Below are positions 24,351-35,868 of a stretch of DNA of 64,000 nt, piece after piece; position 1 is the stretch's first letter, and every line of letters starts with the position of its first letter. The position numbers were made by a program, and so were the translations under genes. The stretch is from the NCBI RefSeq assembly GCF_033439725.1, contig NW_026944391.1, forward strand, positions 744,001 through 808,000. The letters run 5' to 3'. The notes beneath the pieces were generated by a model. It was not told where the DNA came from. It did no database searches and worked only from the letters and a program-made list of their open reading frames with translations. The stretch is from Neurospora tetraspora. Lineage: Eukaryota; Ascomycota; Sordariomycetes; Sordariales; Sordariaceae.

Positions 24351-25662
24351 ATCGAAGAGGTAGGCAGGCGGTATCGCAACGTTGTCGGTCGCAAATGTGA
24401 GCGGCGGTCAAATCGGTCACGTATAAGATTTCGCGACCTGGGGTTCCCAATTATAATACAAAGAAGCCCAAGCTCCAAGTCCGAGGTACCAGCAACGGAT
24501 TCGGTAAGCGGTCGCAAGGGTTCAGCTTGCTAGGTCTGTAGGTTGAGGAGCCGGCGGGGTCTTGAAGCTGGTCTCTAGCCAAGAGACTAAGATGGCCTGT
24601 TGGGTGGTGAAGGAAGTAAAAGAGGGCAAAAAAAGAGAAAGAGAAGAAAAAATAAGATAAAAAATCACAGGACGAGGGAGGAGACTGTCAATCTAAACGA
24701 AATTGATGCCATGGGAACAGGGGGGTCGTGCACAACTCGTTCGACCCGAGCGGCACACTTGCTCGGCGACGGTGTCTCGGATACTCAGCTATCAAGCTTT
24801 GTCTAACAAGCTGCCGATTCTGGAAGGGAGTACACCTTGGTTGTTTCAGGGCCAAGATTTCAGTTCCTTGTCTTTTTATCAAGGGAGAAGTTCCCAACTA
24901 GGGAGGAGGAGGGAACGCGGAAGAAGAAAGGATATATGACTCCGGTACCACTCGAGTATACAAGTTGGAGAAAGTAGTGTTGGTACACAAGCCCATACAC
25001 ACAAGGCACACAACAACGTCACGGCATAAAGATGCCGACTTGGCCAATTGGTCTGTCTCTCATCAGTTCTGGGCATCGTGGAGATGAAATGCGGTGAAAT
25101 AAGATCATCCATATGAAGATGGCAGTATGAGGAGATACAAACCCATCGTCTTCCTTTCGACGTTTGCGTATGGGTGTTGGGCAATCATGTTGATGGAACA
25201 TTCCTAGGAGCTTTGGGGGAGCTGTTGGAGGCCTCGCTTGGTACCCTGTCGATCTTTGGGGGTCTTTTTCGATCTTCACTCGGGGCCTTTTCCTTTATGT
25301 TTTGACAAAAACGAAAACTCCGCTTCCATATGAAAGAGGATTGCGATGGTCCCTCGGGCTTGCGTCAGCGCGGTGTCAACGTCTTTGGTCCTGTGGCCTG
25401 TCATCATCCTGCATGTGGGGAGAGCAAAATCGTCCAATGGGGCCGCCGCGCTTTGGAACCCCTGTTCGGACGTTCAGCGGGGATTGGCGGGTCTCGGCGA
25501 ACACTAGTTTTCAGCTCAAGAAGGTGATCGCGAGACCGACCTCTGGACGTGGATAAGGGTTGTTGCTCCGAACGACGGCCCAAAATGACACTCGAGTAAA
25601 CAAAGGTAGTACCAAGAACAATATACAGCTAATTATACAAAATGTTCATATTTACACATCAT
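24351..25662. other. Intergenic, 1.3 kb
   Basis: This is the upstream region of the PhoD-like gene and the 3' flank of the rhomboid gene. It has an A/G-rich block at 24600-24670. Short open frames look random. Confidence 0.6.
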
Positions 25663-27411
25663 TTACTTATTCTCAAGCATGGTGTCCAGAACACCCGACC
25701 CAGTCTTCTGGTCCTCCAGGTTCAGCTGAGTGTTTCCGGCTCCTTGAAGCCTCGCCTTCTTCTTCTGCTCCATCAGATGACCGGCGATAATACCAATGAC
25801 CATGCCGCCCAGATGGGATACGACATCCATGGTATGGTTCTTGCTGAACAATCCCCAAATGTTCAAGCCACCAAACAATCCAATAAAGGCCAATCCCTGG
25901 ACACCAGTATACGGGTCAGGAGGCAGGCCAAAGATCTTGAAGCCCTCGAATCTGTGCATCCAAAAGTAGGCTGCCGAGATACCGTAAATGGCGCCGGATG
26001 CGCCGAGGGTAGTCATATGGAAGTTGCCCTTCAGGACGAGCCAGAACAGACTGGTCAGGAAACCAACAGATCCGGACAAGATATAGGTAGTCAGGAAGTC
26101 GGCCCTGCCAACCTCGTCGTGAAGCCGGGTGCCAAAGAACCAGAGGATAGGCATGTTGAAAATCAAATGGCCCCAGACAACCTGGTGAGAGAACACGGCA
26201 CCAAGCATGCTGAACGCCTTGGGTGTCGCAGGCGAAATCAAAAAGTACCGGAGCAAAGGCTTCCACATGACGGGGACCTTCCAGAGGAACCAAATCAGAA
26301 CATTGGCGCCGATGAGGACGGCAACGGTGGCGGCTGCTGGAGGGCAATCGGGCCATAACCTGTTTTCGCGGCTGGGGGCGACGTAGAGCTGCGAGTATGT
26401 GAGGAAACCGGCAACGAGGAGAGCGACAAAGACGGTCGAGGGCAGCAGACGCTTCCACGCGGGCATCTTGGGAGGCTCCTTGAGGTCGGACATGGCCCAT
26501 TCCTCCCATTCCTTTCTCTTGGCGCTAACCTCACGCTTCGGGGTGTCGTCCGCTTTGGCGAGAGGGCCGGCCTTGCCGTTCTTGTATTCTTCCTCGAGCT
26601 TCTTGCGTTCCTCTTCCTGCTTCCGGAGCTTCTCCTTCCAGATAGCCTCGTTCCGCGCGCGGATAGCATCGAAAGCGCTTTTGCCGTAAACCGACTGAGG
26701 CTCGGGTTTCTTTTTCTCGGATTCCTCGAGACCCTCAGAATCGTCCTCGTACACCTTGAACCGTGACTTGTACCCCAGTTGCTTGGTTACGTCGTCCTCT
26801 CCCTCGGCCTGGGCCTGGGCGTCTTCTTCTTGTTGCTTCTCCAGCGCTTCCAGCTCGTCCTCGGCGCGTAATCCGGCGTTCACGACCTCGTCGACATGGA
26901 TGTTCTTGCGGAGGTAGTCCAGTGCGATTCTCCTGTCTTTAGGAGTGTATCCGGCAGTGTTGACTTTGAGCACAGGGTCGTCAAGGGTTCCAGCGACGCG
27001 TCGACCGTGAAGAATCTTCAGCAACCTGTTCGCCGCAGGAGTGGTCATGCCGGGCCCGAATAGCTGAAGAACCTCGCCAGCTGCCAGGTCATCGACGCGG
27101 AACGGCAAGCCCTCCTCATCCTTGTAGTTCGGGGGTAGGTCGACATAGTGAATGAGGATCCTGTTGCGGGCGGCAAACTTGAGGGTGCGTACGGCGATGC
27201 GCGGAATCGAAGAGGGACCGAAGAATGGCGTCGAAGAAGAAAGGCGGCCCCGGTTGGCTTGCCATTGTCTGGATGGGAGCAATGTCGTGGAAGAGAAGCA
27301 TCGCGTCGTGGGTGCGGCGGCGACGAGCAGTCGGCTACATGCTTTGGAAAAATGGTGAGCGGCGACCTGGACGCCTGGCCGAAAGGCATTGACGCCCAGG
27401 GAGCAGTTCAT
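25663..27411 (-). CDS. Rhomboid-family intramembrane serine protease, probably mitochondrial
   Basis: A 582-residue protein from one exon, starting at MNCSLGVNAF. The first 60 residues are rich in Arg, Ser and Ala with almost no acids, as for a mitochondrial presequence (RCFSSTTLLPSRQWQANR). A soluble region of about 220 residues follows, with a charged coiled stretch (RKQEEERKKLEEEYKNG), then six to seven membrane segments. Catalytic Ser472 lies in GASGAIYG and His533 in VVSHLGGMVIG; HLIFNMPILWFFG matches the conserved HxxxN helix before them. Yeast Pcp1, the inner-membrane rhomboid, is much shorter. The long middle region (FRVDDLAAGEVLQLFGPG, AGYTPKDRRIALDYLRKN) is unusual and may be a separate folded domain. 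Mitochondrial placement is inferred. Confidence 0.9.
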   Translation of the reverse strand: MNCSLGVNAFRPGVQVAAHHFSKACSRLLVAAAPTTRCFSSTTLLPSRQWQANRGRLSSSTPFFGPSSIPRIAVRTLKFAARNRILIHYVDLPPNYKDEEGLPFRVDDLAAGEVLQLFGPGMTTPAANRLLKILHGRRVAGTLDDPVLKVNTAGYTPKDRRIALDYLRKNIHVDEVVNAGLRAEDELEALEKQQEEDAQAQAEGEDDVTKQLGYKSRFKVYEDDSEGLEESEKKKPEPQSVYGKSAFDAIRARNEAIWKEKLRKQEEERKKLEEEYKNGKAGPLAKADDTPKREVSAKRKEWEEWAMSDLKEPPKMPAWKRLLPSTVFVALLVAGFLTYSQLYVAPSRENRLWPDCPPAAATVAVLIGANVLIWFLWKVPVMWKPLLRYFLISPATPKAFSMLGAVFSHQVVWGHLIFNMPILWFFGTRLHDEVGRADFLTTYILSGSVGFLTSLFWLVLKGNFHMTTLGASGAIYGISAAYFWMHRFEGFKIFGLPPDPYTGVQGLAFIGLFGGLNIWGLFSKNHTMDVVSHLGGMVIGIIAGHLMEQKKKARLQGAGNTQLNLEDQKTGSGVLDTMLENK

Positions 27412-27937
27412 GGTCACGGAATGGGCGCCCTATATCGCGCCGTTTCGCGCAAACTGTCCATCAAGGTGAGTCCGAACTCGGGAGTTGTTGGACCGGCCCA
27501 TCTGGGGGAGCAACCGGAAAATGGCCAGGGAAAAAATAACGGAGCTCCCCGGGCCCGGCAGGCAGATTTGCACAGCGTGATTGGTTCTTTGAGGTCCAGT
27601 TGGCTCCATAGAGGGGCCGTCTTCTGCCCCTGTTCCCGTACTAAAAAAAAAGGGGGGGGGGGGTGTGGGCAACAGTTATTCGACCGTTGAAATTTAAATT
27701 ATTGTAAATTTACTGTAAAATGCCGTTAAACGTTATAAAACGTTGACGTTGGCTATGTTAGACGTTTAAGTAGACCCAACGGTAAAATATCGGTTGATAT
27801 AGCCAAACGTTTGGGAATTCTTGGACATTTAGGGTTAAATATCTAACCTCAAAGATCCTAAGCCAAGAGTTAGAAGAGGGAGCACCTTCCCATCTATAAG
27901 TTTTACCTTCGAGTTCCTTCTTCGATTAGATAGCAAT

Positions 27938-28012
27938 GGTCTTTTGGCCAAGTAGTCTCGCGCGCAGATAGAAATTGATCTTTTACCCAAGTCCTCTATT
28001 CGAATCCTGACC
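27938..28012 (+). other. Degenerate tRNA-like sequence inside the MITE-like block
   Basis: About 75 bp begins GGTC and ends GACC, with an A-box-like TGGCCAAGTAGTC at 27945-27957 and a B-box-like TATTCGAATCC at 27998-28008. The spacing suits a tRNA or tRNA-derived SINE head. The anticodon stem is imperfect, so I call it a relic, not a gene. Confidence 0.4.
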
Positions 28013-28079
28013 GTGCAATGTTTTTCGTAATATCCCAATTTGAAAGTTGAGTCCAAACACCAAAGTGCATTACCAAGTG

Positions 28080-28129
28080 AACACTAAGAAGATGCATCAC
28101 CAAGAACACCAAGAAGATGCATCACCAAG
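28080..28129 (+). repeat. 25-bp tandem duplication
   Basis: Two head-to-tail copies (28080-28104 and 28105-28129) differ at one base; an A/G-rich run follows. Confidence 0.9.
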
Positions 28130-28694
28130 AAGAAAAAGAAGAAGAAGAAGAAAAAGAAAAAGAAGCACCAAAAAGGTGCACCATCCTTTTGCACTATAGA
28201 ATAAGGCCTTGAGATAATTTTTAGACGTTTGGCCATGCCAAAACGACTCAGACTGCAAACGTTTACATTTTCACCAACGGTTGCTCAATCCTTGGCGCGC
28301 TGGTAAACGTTTGAAAATTTCAACTGTCATTTTACGCTAAATTTACTGTTTCCTGCGCACACCCCCATGCAGTACGGTCTCCAGGCACCTTTGCGGGACA
28401 GAAGGACCCCGCATTGCAAGCTTCCAGAACAAGCTCCCGTCCAGGCAATCGAGCTGCGACGTCAGGTCAGGGCCTCGAAATCACCATCGTAAAGAGGATC
28501 TTTCAAATACCAAATCAGCACCAGATTCATCCCACATTTTCACCGTACCTTGAAGACGACAAAAGTCCATTCACGACGTCAACACTCTCCCACAATAACG
28601 GTACTTGCTGCTATACAAATAGGTAGCAACAGTCCACTCTACCCACCTCAACGACAACACAACCACAACACCTGATAACCAATCACACACAAAC

Positions 28695-29432
28695 ATGTCA
28701 TCCTCGGCCGCCGAATCCCTCCCCATAACCCCCCAAGCTTTCGCCGCAGCTCTAGAAGACCTCCCCGTCTCGGCCCTCCACCTCAAAGTCCTCGAAATCT
28801 ACAACTCCATCGCCCACCTCAAGTACTCCAACGAGCAGCTGCGGCCCTTTGCCGAAGGTCTCGAAGCCCCTCTCGGCGGCTCGTCATCGCAAAACCAACA
28901 ACCCGACCCAGACTGCGTCGAAGCCATCCGCGAGAACGAGCAAGTCATGGTCCGCATGGAGGAGCGCGTCCAGCTGGTCAGGAACGAAGTCGAGCGCAGG
29001 GGACTCAGCTGGACCGAGTTCGAAAGGAAGGAGGAGGTGGAGGCGGCCGCGGCGAGGAATAGGGCTCGCGGACCGGTGGAGACTGGTGAGGAGGATTCGG
29101 ACGATGAGGAGGAGCAAGGACAACAACCGATGACGAATGGAACTTCGACGACAACGACAACGACACAGCAGCACCCCGCTTGGATGGATGGGACGTTTCA
29201 GACTGGAGTGATTAGGAATGGAGAGATTGTCATGGATGATGTTGCTGGGTCGAGAAGACAGCAGCAAGAGCAACAAGGTGATACTGGTACTGGCACTGGC
29301 ACTGGCGCTGGCGCTGGCGCTGGTGCTGGTGGCTCGCTGAGTGACGAGGAGCTTAGGAGGAGGATGGAAGAACGACTACGGGACTTGGGAGGGGAAGATG
29401 ACGAGGAGGAGGAGGGCGGTATGCACCTGTGA
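28695..29432 (+). CDS. Conserved fungal protein, function unknown
   Basis: A 245-residue intronless protein starting MSSSAAESLPITPQ. The N-terminal 110 residues look like a helical domain: FAAALEDLPVSALHLKVLEI, NSIAHLKYSNEQLRPF, and DPDCVEAIRENEQVMVRMEE, rich in heptad-like Leu/Val spacing. I recognise this block from other ascomycetes but know no assigned role. The rest is disordered: an acidic patch, Thr runs, a WMDGTFQTGVIRNGEIVMDD motif, a repeated GT-then-GA array coded by GGCACT/GGCGCT units (29281-29330), and an acidic end EERLRDLGGEDDEEEEGG. There is no signal peptide or membrane helix. It lies 317 bp past the MITE-like block. Confidence 0.78.
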   Translation: MSSSAAESLPITPQAFAAALEDLPVSALHLKVLEIYNSIAHLKYSNEQLRPFAEGLEAPLGGSSSQNQQPDPDCVEAIRENEQVMVRMEERVQLVRNEVERRGLSWTEFERKEEVEAAAARNRARGPVETGEEDSDDEEEQGQQPMTNGTSTTTTTTQQHPAWMDGTFQTGVIRNGEIVMDDVAGSRRQQQEQQGDTGTGTGTGAGAGAGAGGSLSDEELRRRMEERLRDLGGEDDEEEEGGMHL

Positions 29433-32400
29433 GAGGCAAGCGACGGGAATAAGGGACCGAAGGAGTTGAGCATCGTGAAGAAGAGGTTACGCACGACTTG
29501 TCACTTGCAGCATGGGCCGGCAGGCTGGCGTATAAGTGGCGTTGTGGTGCACTTTTTTGTTATTCGGTTACTAGTGCGCTTCAAGGGTGAAAAGGTTAAT
29601 TTAGATGGATGCTACAAGAGCAGGGCTGGGCAAGGGAGATTCTCCAGAATCTCTTTTAACTTTTTCGTATGGGCGGTCTGGTAGTAATCTGATTTGGAAC
29701 ACAGGCGACGCCATCTTGATTGTAGTAGGTGTGACATTCTTCACCATCTCTGCTACACCTCAACTTCTGGGGCGCTAATTGAATCACCATTTTTTTTCTT
29801 ATGAGATTGAGTTCTATTACGTTGGCCTCGACTGGAATTTCAACGTGGGATCTTCTGGACTCGTCAGTTCTCTTGATGATGCGTCCCACAATGCGCCAAC
29901 CATTGGGGATTCGATAGCATCGAAACATGATATCGGTCATTGGAACAGTTATGAAGCACAGGAATGCATCGACTCGGGCAATTGACTGTCAATGTCAAAC
30001 AGCCCTGTTTCCTCTCTCGAAACTGTACTCTCTTTCCACAACATCTAGACGCGGGTAAAAGCTGTCGACCTGAGACAAGTGATCTTCACGATAGGCGCGG
30101 TAACACACGTATGACGACACCAAATCCAACATTATTCTCTCGTTCCTCAAATGCCATGGTCGTCCGCATGTTTCAATGTTTCATCGTCGGGAACGCATGA
30201 CTTTGGTGTTGAAACGCCAAAGTGGGGAGGGATAAACGGGCGAATCCCTGGGAGTAACACGAGGACGGGAGTTGAATGGTTCGTTTGGGGCATTCTCGAA
30301 ACAATTGACAGAGAAGGAACTTGTTCATACACGCGTCGACGACGGAAGATCTGATGAAGATCTCGGGGTTTGAAGGCATTCCAGGCTTTGGGACAATGCA
30401 TTGTCGCATAATTCTGTTGTCTTGTTTGGTGGTTGGTGTGGCTCAGAGGCTCAGAAGTCAGAAGTAGGGATGATGGCATGTTACCTCATCTTGAGTGCCT
30501 TAACATGCTTTGCTGCAAAGCTCACCAGACTTTGTTTGGTACACATGTAACCATCGTAGGCGCCAGGGGAGATGTTATTCTGGATATTGTCCTGGAGGTT
30601 GCACCAGGACTTGGAAGGGAGGTAGGTTTGGTTGGTTGTGGCAAATTATCTCCAAGACCGGGACGACGGGCGGACTGAGGTAAAGGTTACATCGGTCCTT
30701 CAGATTTCAGACGACTGCCTTGCCCTCCACTTGTTGGCGATTTGGCTCATTGCTCGCTCCTCGCTCGTCTTTGTGTTTTCCGGTCGCTAGCAAACCCTCA
30801 TGACACTTTGCAATCTGGGGAACGTTGATAGTTTTGTTTCATGGGAGAGGAGACAAGATGACAGCCGAGGCAGAGGGCGATTCGGGTAATGCCGAACGCT
30901 GAGTGTCGGAGCGCATTCCGCTTTCATTCCCTCGAGATTGCAGAAATCCTCTTGGCCAATTTTCAGGGTTTGGGCTTGGCAACGTTGGTTCTTCTCAGGT
31001 TCCCAAGAGTCTTGGCGATGGATCCCCTCAAATTCCCCCGGTGTCACCTGCCCTGCCCGAGTTGAAGAAGTCGGCGGTTGCGATGATGAGGGTGCGATAA
31101 CAAGAGCAAAAGATGGTGTCGATCGTTGAACACCTCAGTCAAAGTTCCATGGTGTCGGGATGATGGTTGTGCAGGTTTTGATATCAAAAGTTATGCACGC
31201 CATTCTCTGGTTAGCGCATCCCGTTCGTCGCATTGTTCAACGCAGATGCATGCATGGAGACGCACAGGCATCAGCATCCGCCATCAATCCCACTTCATTC
31301 AGTGGTTCATCTCGCCTTCCCAAACACGGTGGCGCCTTGTAAAAGAGACAAGAACACATGGACCAGCTTGTTTGATTCAAACTCGAACGAAGAGAATGCA
31401 GCATTCAATAGGTGAAGAGCGACACCGCGACTTTGTTCAAGCTGTTAGACGCCGTCATCGTCAATCAATCGGCAAGACATTCCACAGCTGGAGTCGGAGT
31501 TTTATTTTTAAAATCTTGCAGATTCAGGAAAGACAAAGGGACCGTGAGCAAGTGTCCACACCTGTGCCGGCCCGCCGGACACCGCTATGCCAATGGTTCG
31601 TTCCATCTCGAATCGGGGTCAGCGGATGTGCGCCAAATTAAGGCCTGTCCCGGCACGCCCAGGCCGCAATACGAGGCCGCGGAGCCAGCTGGCAGTCCTT
31701 GCCGGTCGTCGCCAGCCTGTCGGCATTTTTTCGGACGGGTGGTCAACCATGTCTGACAGTGCTTGTTGCTTGTCAAAGTCAGGTGTTTGCATTTTGCAGG
31801 GCTTCGGGGCCTGTGGATATCGAGCCCACAGTGCCCTACCGCTTGGTCCCCACCGTGTCCACTCCTTTGTACCCGACCCTCCGTTCCTGTTTTGAGATTC
31901 GCAGCGAGGAAGGTGTGTTGTCCCCGTCGTCCACTTGTCTCCGTGACCTGAATGCTTCATTGCAAATGCAGAGATCACGCTCTTTTTTCATCATTCTAGA
32001 GTAGCCGTCCCACCCACCCACCCTTCCACCATTTCTAGTCTCTCGTTTCCCATTTTCCACCCGTTTTCCCATTTCCCCCCTTCCCCTTCATTATTACACT
32101 TTGATATACGAAAAAGACAAACAAATTGAAGGGAACCTAACCCATACAATCGTTTCACCAACCGCGCGCACTTCCCTCGTTCGATTCATCTTAAATTCCA
32201 CTTCCAGTCTCGACACCCGACGACACTGAGAGCAACCGCCTTCGTTTAGTTCACTGGTCGACATCCGCCGCGCCCAAGCTAATTAGCCTGCGCTAAAACC
32301 AAGCCGATCGTCACCAAGTGCGCACCCGGGCCTCACTTAGCCAGCAGACCAGAGGTCAAGCCGGTGTAATAACCCTTCCCCTTAAGGGTTCGACGATTCC

Positions 32401-32466
32401 CATATCATCAACCACCAACCATCAACCATCAACACCACATCAACACTTCACATCAGTGTCATCATC
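29433..32466. other. Intergenic, 3.0 kb
   Basis: A long gene-poor stretch before a membrane-sensor gene. Frames up to 171 codons (31126-31641) have no codon bias or motifs. The 150 bp before 32467 is rich in CAA, ACC and ATC, like a fungal 5' leader. I see nothing else. Confidence 0.55.
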
Positions 32467-33351
32467 ATGCAGCTCAGTCGCCTACTTCTCGTCGGCCTTT
32501 CGGCCCTAAGCGTCGCCGAGGCCTCCTACATGCGCATCGGCGTCAATGTCCCTCACCACAAGAACCTCGGTGCCCTGGCGCGGAGAGCAGACGACGATAG
32601 CTCCTCCGCCGACATCCCCATCCCGACCGTCAAGGCACCGACCCCAGAGACGACATCAACGAAGGCTGCTCCTGTCACAACAACAAGCGCAGACCCTCCA
32701 GCCGAGCCCACCACCACGACCAAGCCTCCACCTGTCTCGGTGCCAGCTGTCACCACAACATCACCTCCCCCGGCACCGACAACCACAAAACCCAGCAACA
32801 ACGACCAGCCTCCAGTAACAGCGAACCCTAACGGCGACGTTGTATCTTCTACCCAGGGACCAGCACCAACACCTTCGTCTTCGGCTGGCGGAAGCGGTGG
32901 ATCATCCAACAACGACGATGGCGACTCCAAGTCCTACTCGTCTGTCAAGCCCGTCATCTTGACCGTCACCCAAGTCATCACCACCACCAACCAGGAGGGA
33001 GTTGCGACAACCATGACGACCGAAGCCCTCACCACGTCGACCCCGCCTCCTAGCCTTGCTTCCGATAAGAACAACGGCAAGTCCGGCGGCGGCATGTCGA
33101 ACCAGACCCGCAACACCGTCATTGGCGTCGTTGTCGGTATCGGTGGAGCCATCGTCCTGGCCGGCTGTGGTATCGTCGCCTGGAGGATTCGGAGCCGCAA
33201 GAGACAGTCCGACGAGGCCGACAATCTGATGGAGTACAACGATGCTGGCAAGCCCGAGGTTGGAGGATCGATGGTCGGACGCACGCCCTTCCAGAGCACG
33301 CTGGAGAGCTACCATGCGCCAACGCATGTGAACCAGGCGTCAAACTTCTAA
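32467..33351 (+). CDS. Cell-surface sensor-like single-pass membrane protein (Mid2/Wsc style)
   Basis: A 294-residue type I membrane protein from one exon. The signal peptide is MQLSRLLLVGLSALSVAEAS. The ectodomain of about 190 residues is packed with Thr, Ser and Pro (TTTTKPPPVSVP, PPPAPTTTKP), expected to be heavily O-mannosylated and rod-like. A membrane helix (NTVIGVVVGIGGAIVLAGCG) sits at about 215-240, followed by RIRSRKRQ and a short cytosolic tail (NLMEYNDAGKPEVGG). There is no WSC cysteine domain, so the layout is closer to Mid2/Mtl1 wall-stress sensors; function is inferred from architecture only. Confidence 0.82.
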   Translation: MQLSRLLLVGLSALSVAEASYMRIGVNVPHHKNLGALARRADDDSSSADIPIPTVKAPTPETTSTKAAPVTTTSADPPAEPTTTTKPPPVSVPAVTTTSPPPAPTTTKPSNNDQPPVTANPNGDVVSSTQGPAPTPSSSAGGSGGSSNNDDGDSKSYSSVKPVILTVTQVITTTNQEGVATTMTTEALTTSTPPPSLASDKNNGKSGGGMSNQTRNTVIGVVVGIGGAIVLAGCGIVAWRIRSRKRQSDEADNLMEYNDAGKPEVGGSMVGRTPFQSTLESYHAPTHVNQASNF

Positions 33352-35868
33352 TTTCTGTTGTCGATAAAATTTAAACAAAGAAATATGAAGTTTTTGCCTT
33401 GTCTCATTTTATTTTGAAGCGTACCAGTCATCCGCGATCGAGATACCCCCTCCGCATATTTCAACCATTGTCACCGCCGTCGCCGCCGTCGCATGGTTTG
33501 CCTGTCATCAGCCAGTAGCCTGCATTTTTTTCACCCAAAAATCTTATTTTAACTAGTTTTACACAAACCATCTGTCAATGTCATATCGCATTAACATTTT
33601 TCTTTCTGGCTCGGCTCGGCTTGGTTTTGACCCTGGGGAGCTCACATTTATGTGGTATTCTACCGGTAGTGGGCAGAGCATTTTGCATGCATTTGGGGGA
33701 GACGAAGATACAACACAAACTTTATGTACACTACGTTTTTTTACATACACACTCACTACACTCCCATCACGAAAGGATAATGAATTTTAAAGGGTGGAAA
33801 AGCCATAGGCAGAGCAGGCAAGCAAGCAGAGAGATGGATGGATGGATGGATGGATGGATAGAAGGAAAGAGATTCCAAATTATACAACCGTTCAAACAAA
33901 CCCACATTCCGCGTGAAGACAGTAGTCGAAATAACCTCAATTGCTTGCGTGACACATTATCAGCCAACGATATCACAACTTGCTGGGCTGGATAGACACA
34001 AAGAGGGACATAAGAACCCAGCGCTTGCTTTGTGCCTGTCTGTTAGAAGGCTTCCCCATGTCTTCTCCTTTGTTCACCATCATCAATCATGCTCAGCCCC
34101 ACTTGACTGGAACTACTCATCAGTAGGTAACCCGAATATACTCGAGGAACGGACAGAAGTTAGTTAGCGACTACCTCTACGAACAAATAATTACTTTCAG
34201 GCTCTTGGTCCCAGGGCATCATCATCAACTAGTCAGTTGGGCAGTTTGTCAGTTGGTTGGCTGTCTGTCAATCACCAACTAAGTAAGCACCGATCGCTAC
34301 CACCATATCTTCGCCAAACACCGACAACCAGAAGAGTAAAGGGAACAAAGAAGACAAAGACCAAAGAGAACAGAGGCAGCAGAAAATCCCCCTTTGTTTG
34401 TCTCGCAGCCGCGGCGTTTCACAACTTTCAGTTCTTGAACTGGATTTCCTGACGATCAGGCACTGCCGTGGGTACGTACTACTTCCATACTAGTCACCCA
34501 TCAACAACAAAGGACTGACTGATCAACGAAACCACCACCTTGTCGGTTAGATGTAGGTTGTACGTACGTCGTCAGGTTATGCATACACTATTCTACCCCT
34601 TGATTCCTTCCTTCGGCATTTCTTTTGTCTCCACGTGGGTGTGGATGTGACATGCCTCTGAGGCTCGGCCCGTTGTGAGAAGGAGGGATAGAAGATTAAG
34701 GTGCTTCTAGAAGGCTTGATGAGTGGACTGGGAAAGATTGCGCTCCGTGCGGCCTTGTTTTGGAAGGCCGGTAAGGAATGAACGGGAAGTCGACGACGAT
34801 AGAGTTAAGCATAAGGTACCTAGGTAAGGTAAGGAACGGGAAGTCGACGGGTGGTGGTGGTGCCATGGAGGTAGGTGCTTATCAAAGATACTACCTACTT
34901 AAGAGCTAAGCTTTAATGTACGTCTAGAGATTTTTTTTTTTTTTTTTTTTGATTTTTTTTTCCGAATTTGGAACAGCTTCGGGATTTAAGAAGTGCCTCT
35001 CTTCTCTGTTTCCATCCTCCGGGTCTCTCGTTTCCTAGGTACTAGAACTAAACATGTTTGTTGGTGATGTGGGGTTCTAGACTCAAGGCGAGATCACGGG
35101 CTACCTAAATATGATGATGTGAGCAAGTTCTTGAAGACTGAGATGCCACACCGAGCTAGCTCTCCGTTGCATCACCTCAACCAAGGTGGTTGACTGTACT
35201 GTATCTAAAGAATGTTCGGGTCGGTGGCACGGCGAAACGGACAAGGAGAGAGTGGTTACCTTATTCCGCACTCTTCTTATACACTTATCGACAGGCCTAC
35301 GAGGTATCGAACGTAGATCATCGTGAACCTCATTTCATGTGCATAAAGTTTCCAGTCGATCACCACCACTTTTTGTTTGCTCATGCCTCATGGCTCAGCT
35401 TAGATGACGACGATATTGGTTATGGTTCTGGTGGTCGGGTCGGGATTAGGAGAAGGGAGGGCACGGGAGGGTTACGTTGCGTTGCAACGATCAACGGCGG
35501 CCTCGTCTCAAGATCGTTTCAGCCTTGACCACGACTTGGCTGGAGGGCGCTTTGAGCCTGAAGACGACCACTTTCCTCTTCTTTGCCTTGATTATGTTCG
35601 GTCATCTAATTACTGTGTTGTTCTCTCGGTTGAGCTGTGACGGCGACAAACTCGAATCTTGCTGGTTGTTGAGTGCTCTCTGGGTTTCTTTTTTCCTTTG
35701 AGAAAGTCATCGAATTCAACACCTTGCCTGATCTCCGCGCACAATACTACTAGCAAAGACGAGACGACGAGATTACGAGCCGGTTCACCTTGGTAAAACA
35801 CCAGATCACACCACCTACCTCAGCATCGACCATAAGTTCGAGTCCAATTTCAGCCCCGAGCTACCACG
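33352..35868. other. Intergenic, 2.5 kb, with simple repeats
   Basis: It contains a (GGAT)n run at about 33834-33858, short GGTAAGG-type duplications near 34820, and a T-run of more than 20 at about 34931-34950. No coding signal or RNA gene is seen. Confidence 0.6.

Larger units (their letters stand above)
27636..28377. mobile_element. Candidate MITE (non-autonomous DNA transposon), about 740 bp
   Basis: The ends are inverted: CCGTACT at 27636 and AGTACGG ending at 28377, then GGGGGTGTGGGCA (27659-27671) matched by GGGGGTGTGCGCA on the other strand (28354-28366). Copies of AAACGTT or GACGTTT cluster near both ends (27728-27812 and 28223-28312) and are missing from the middle. The block is clearly more AT-rich than its flanks and has no long frame. 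There is no clear target duplication; GTAC is shared at both ends but is a palindrome. It contains a tRNA-like segment and a 25-bp tandem duplication. Confidence 0.5.

Noticed and set aside
31126-31641. 171-codon + frame
   Set aside because: Random-looking composition, no third-position bias, no splice partners or motif.
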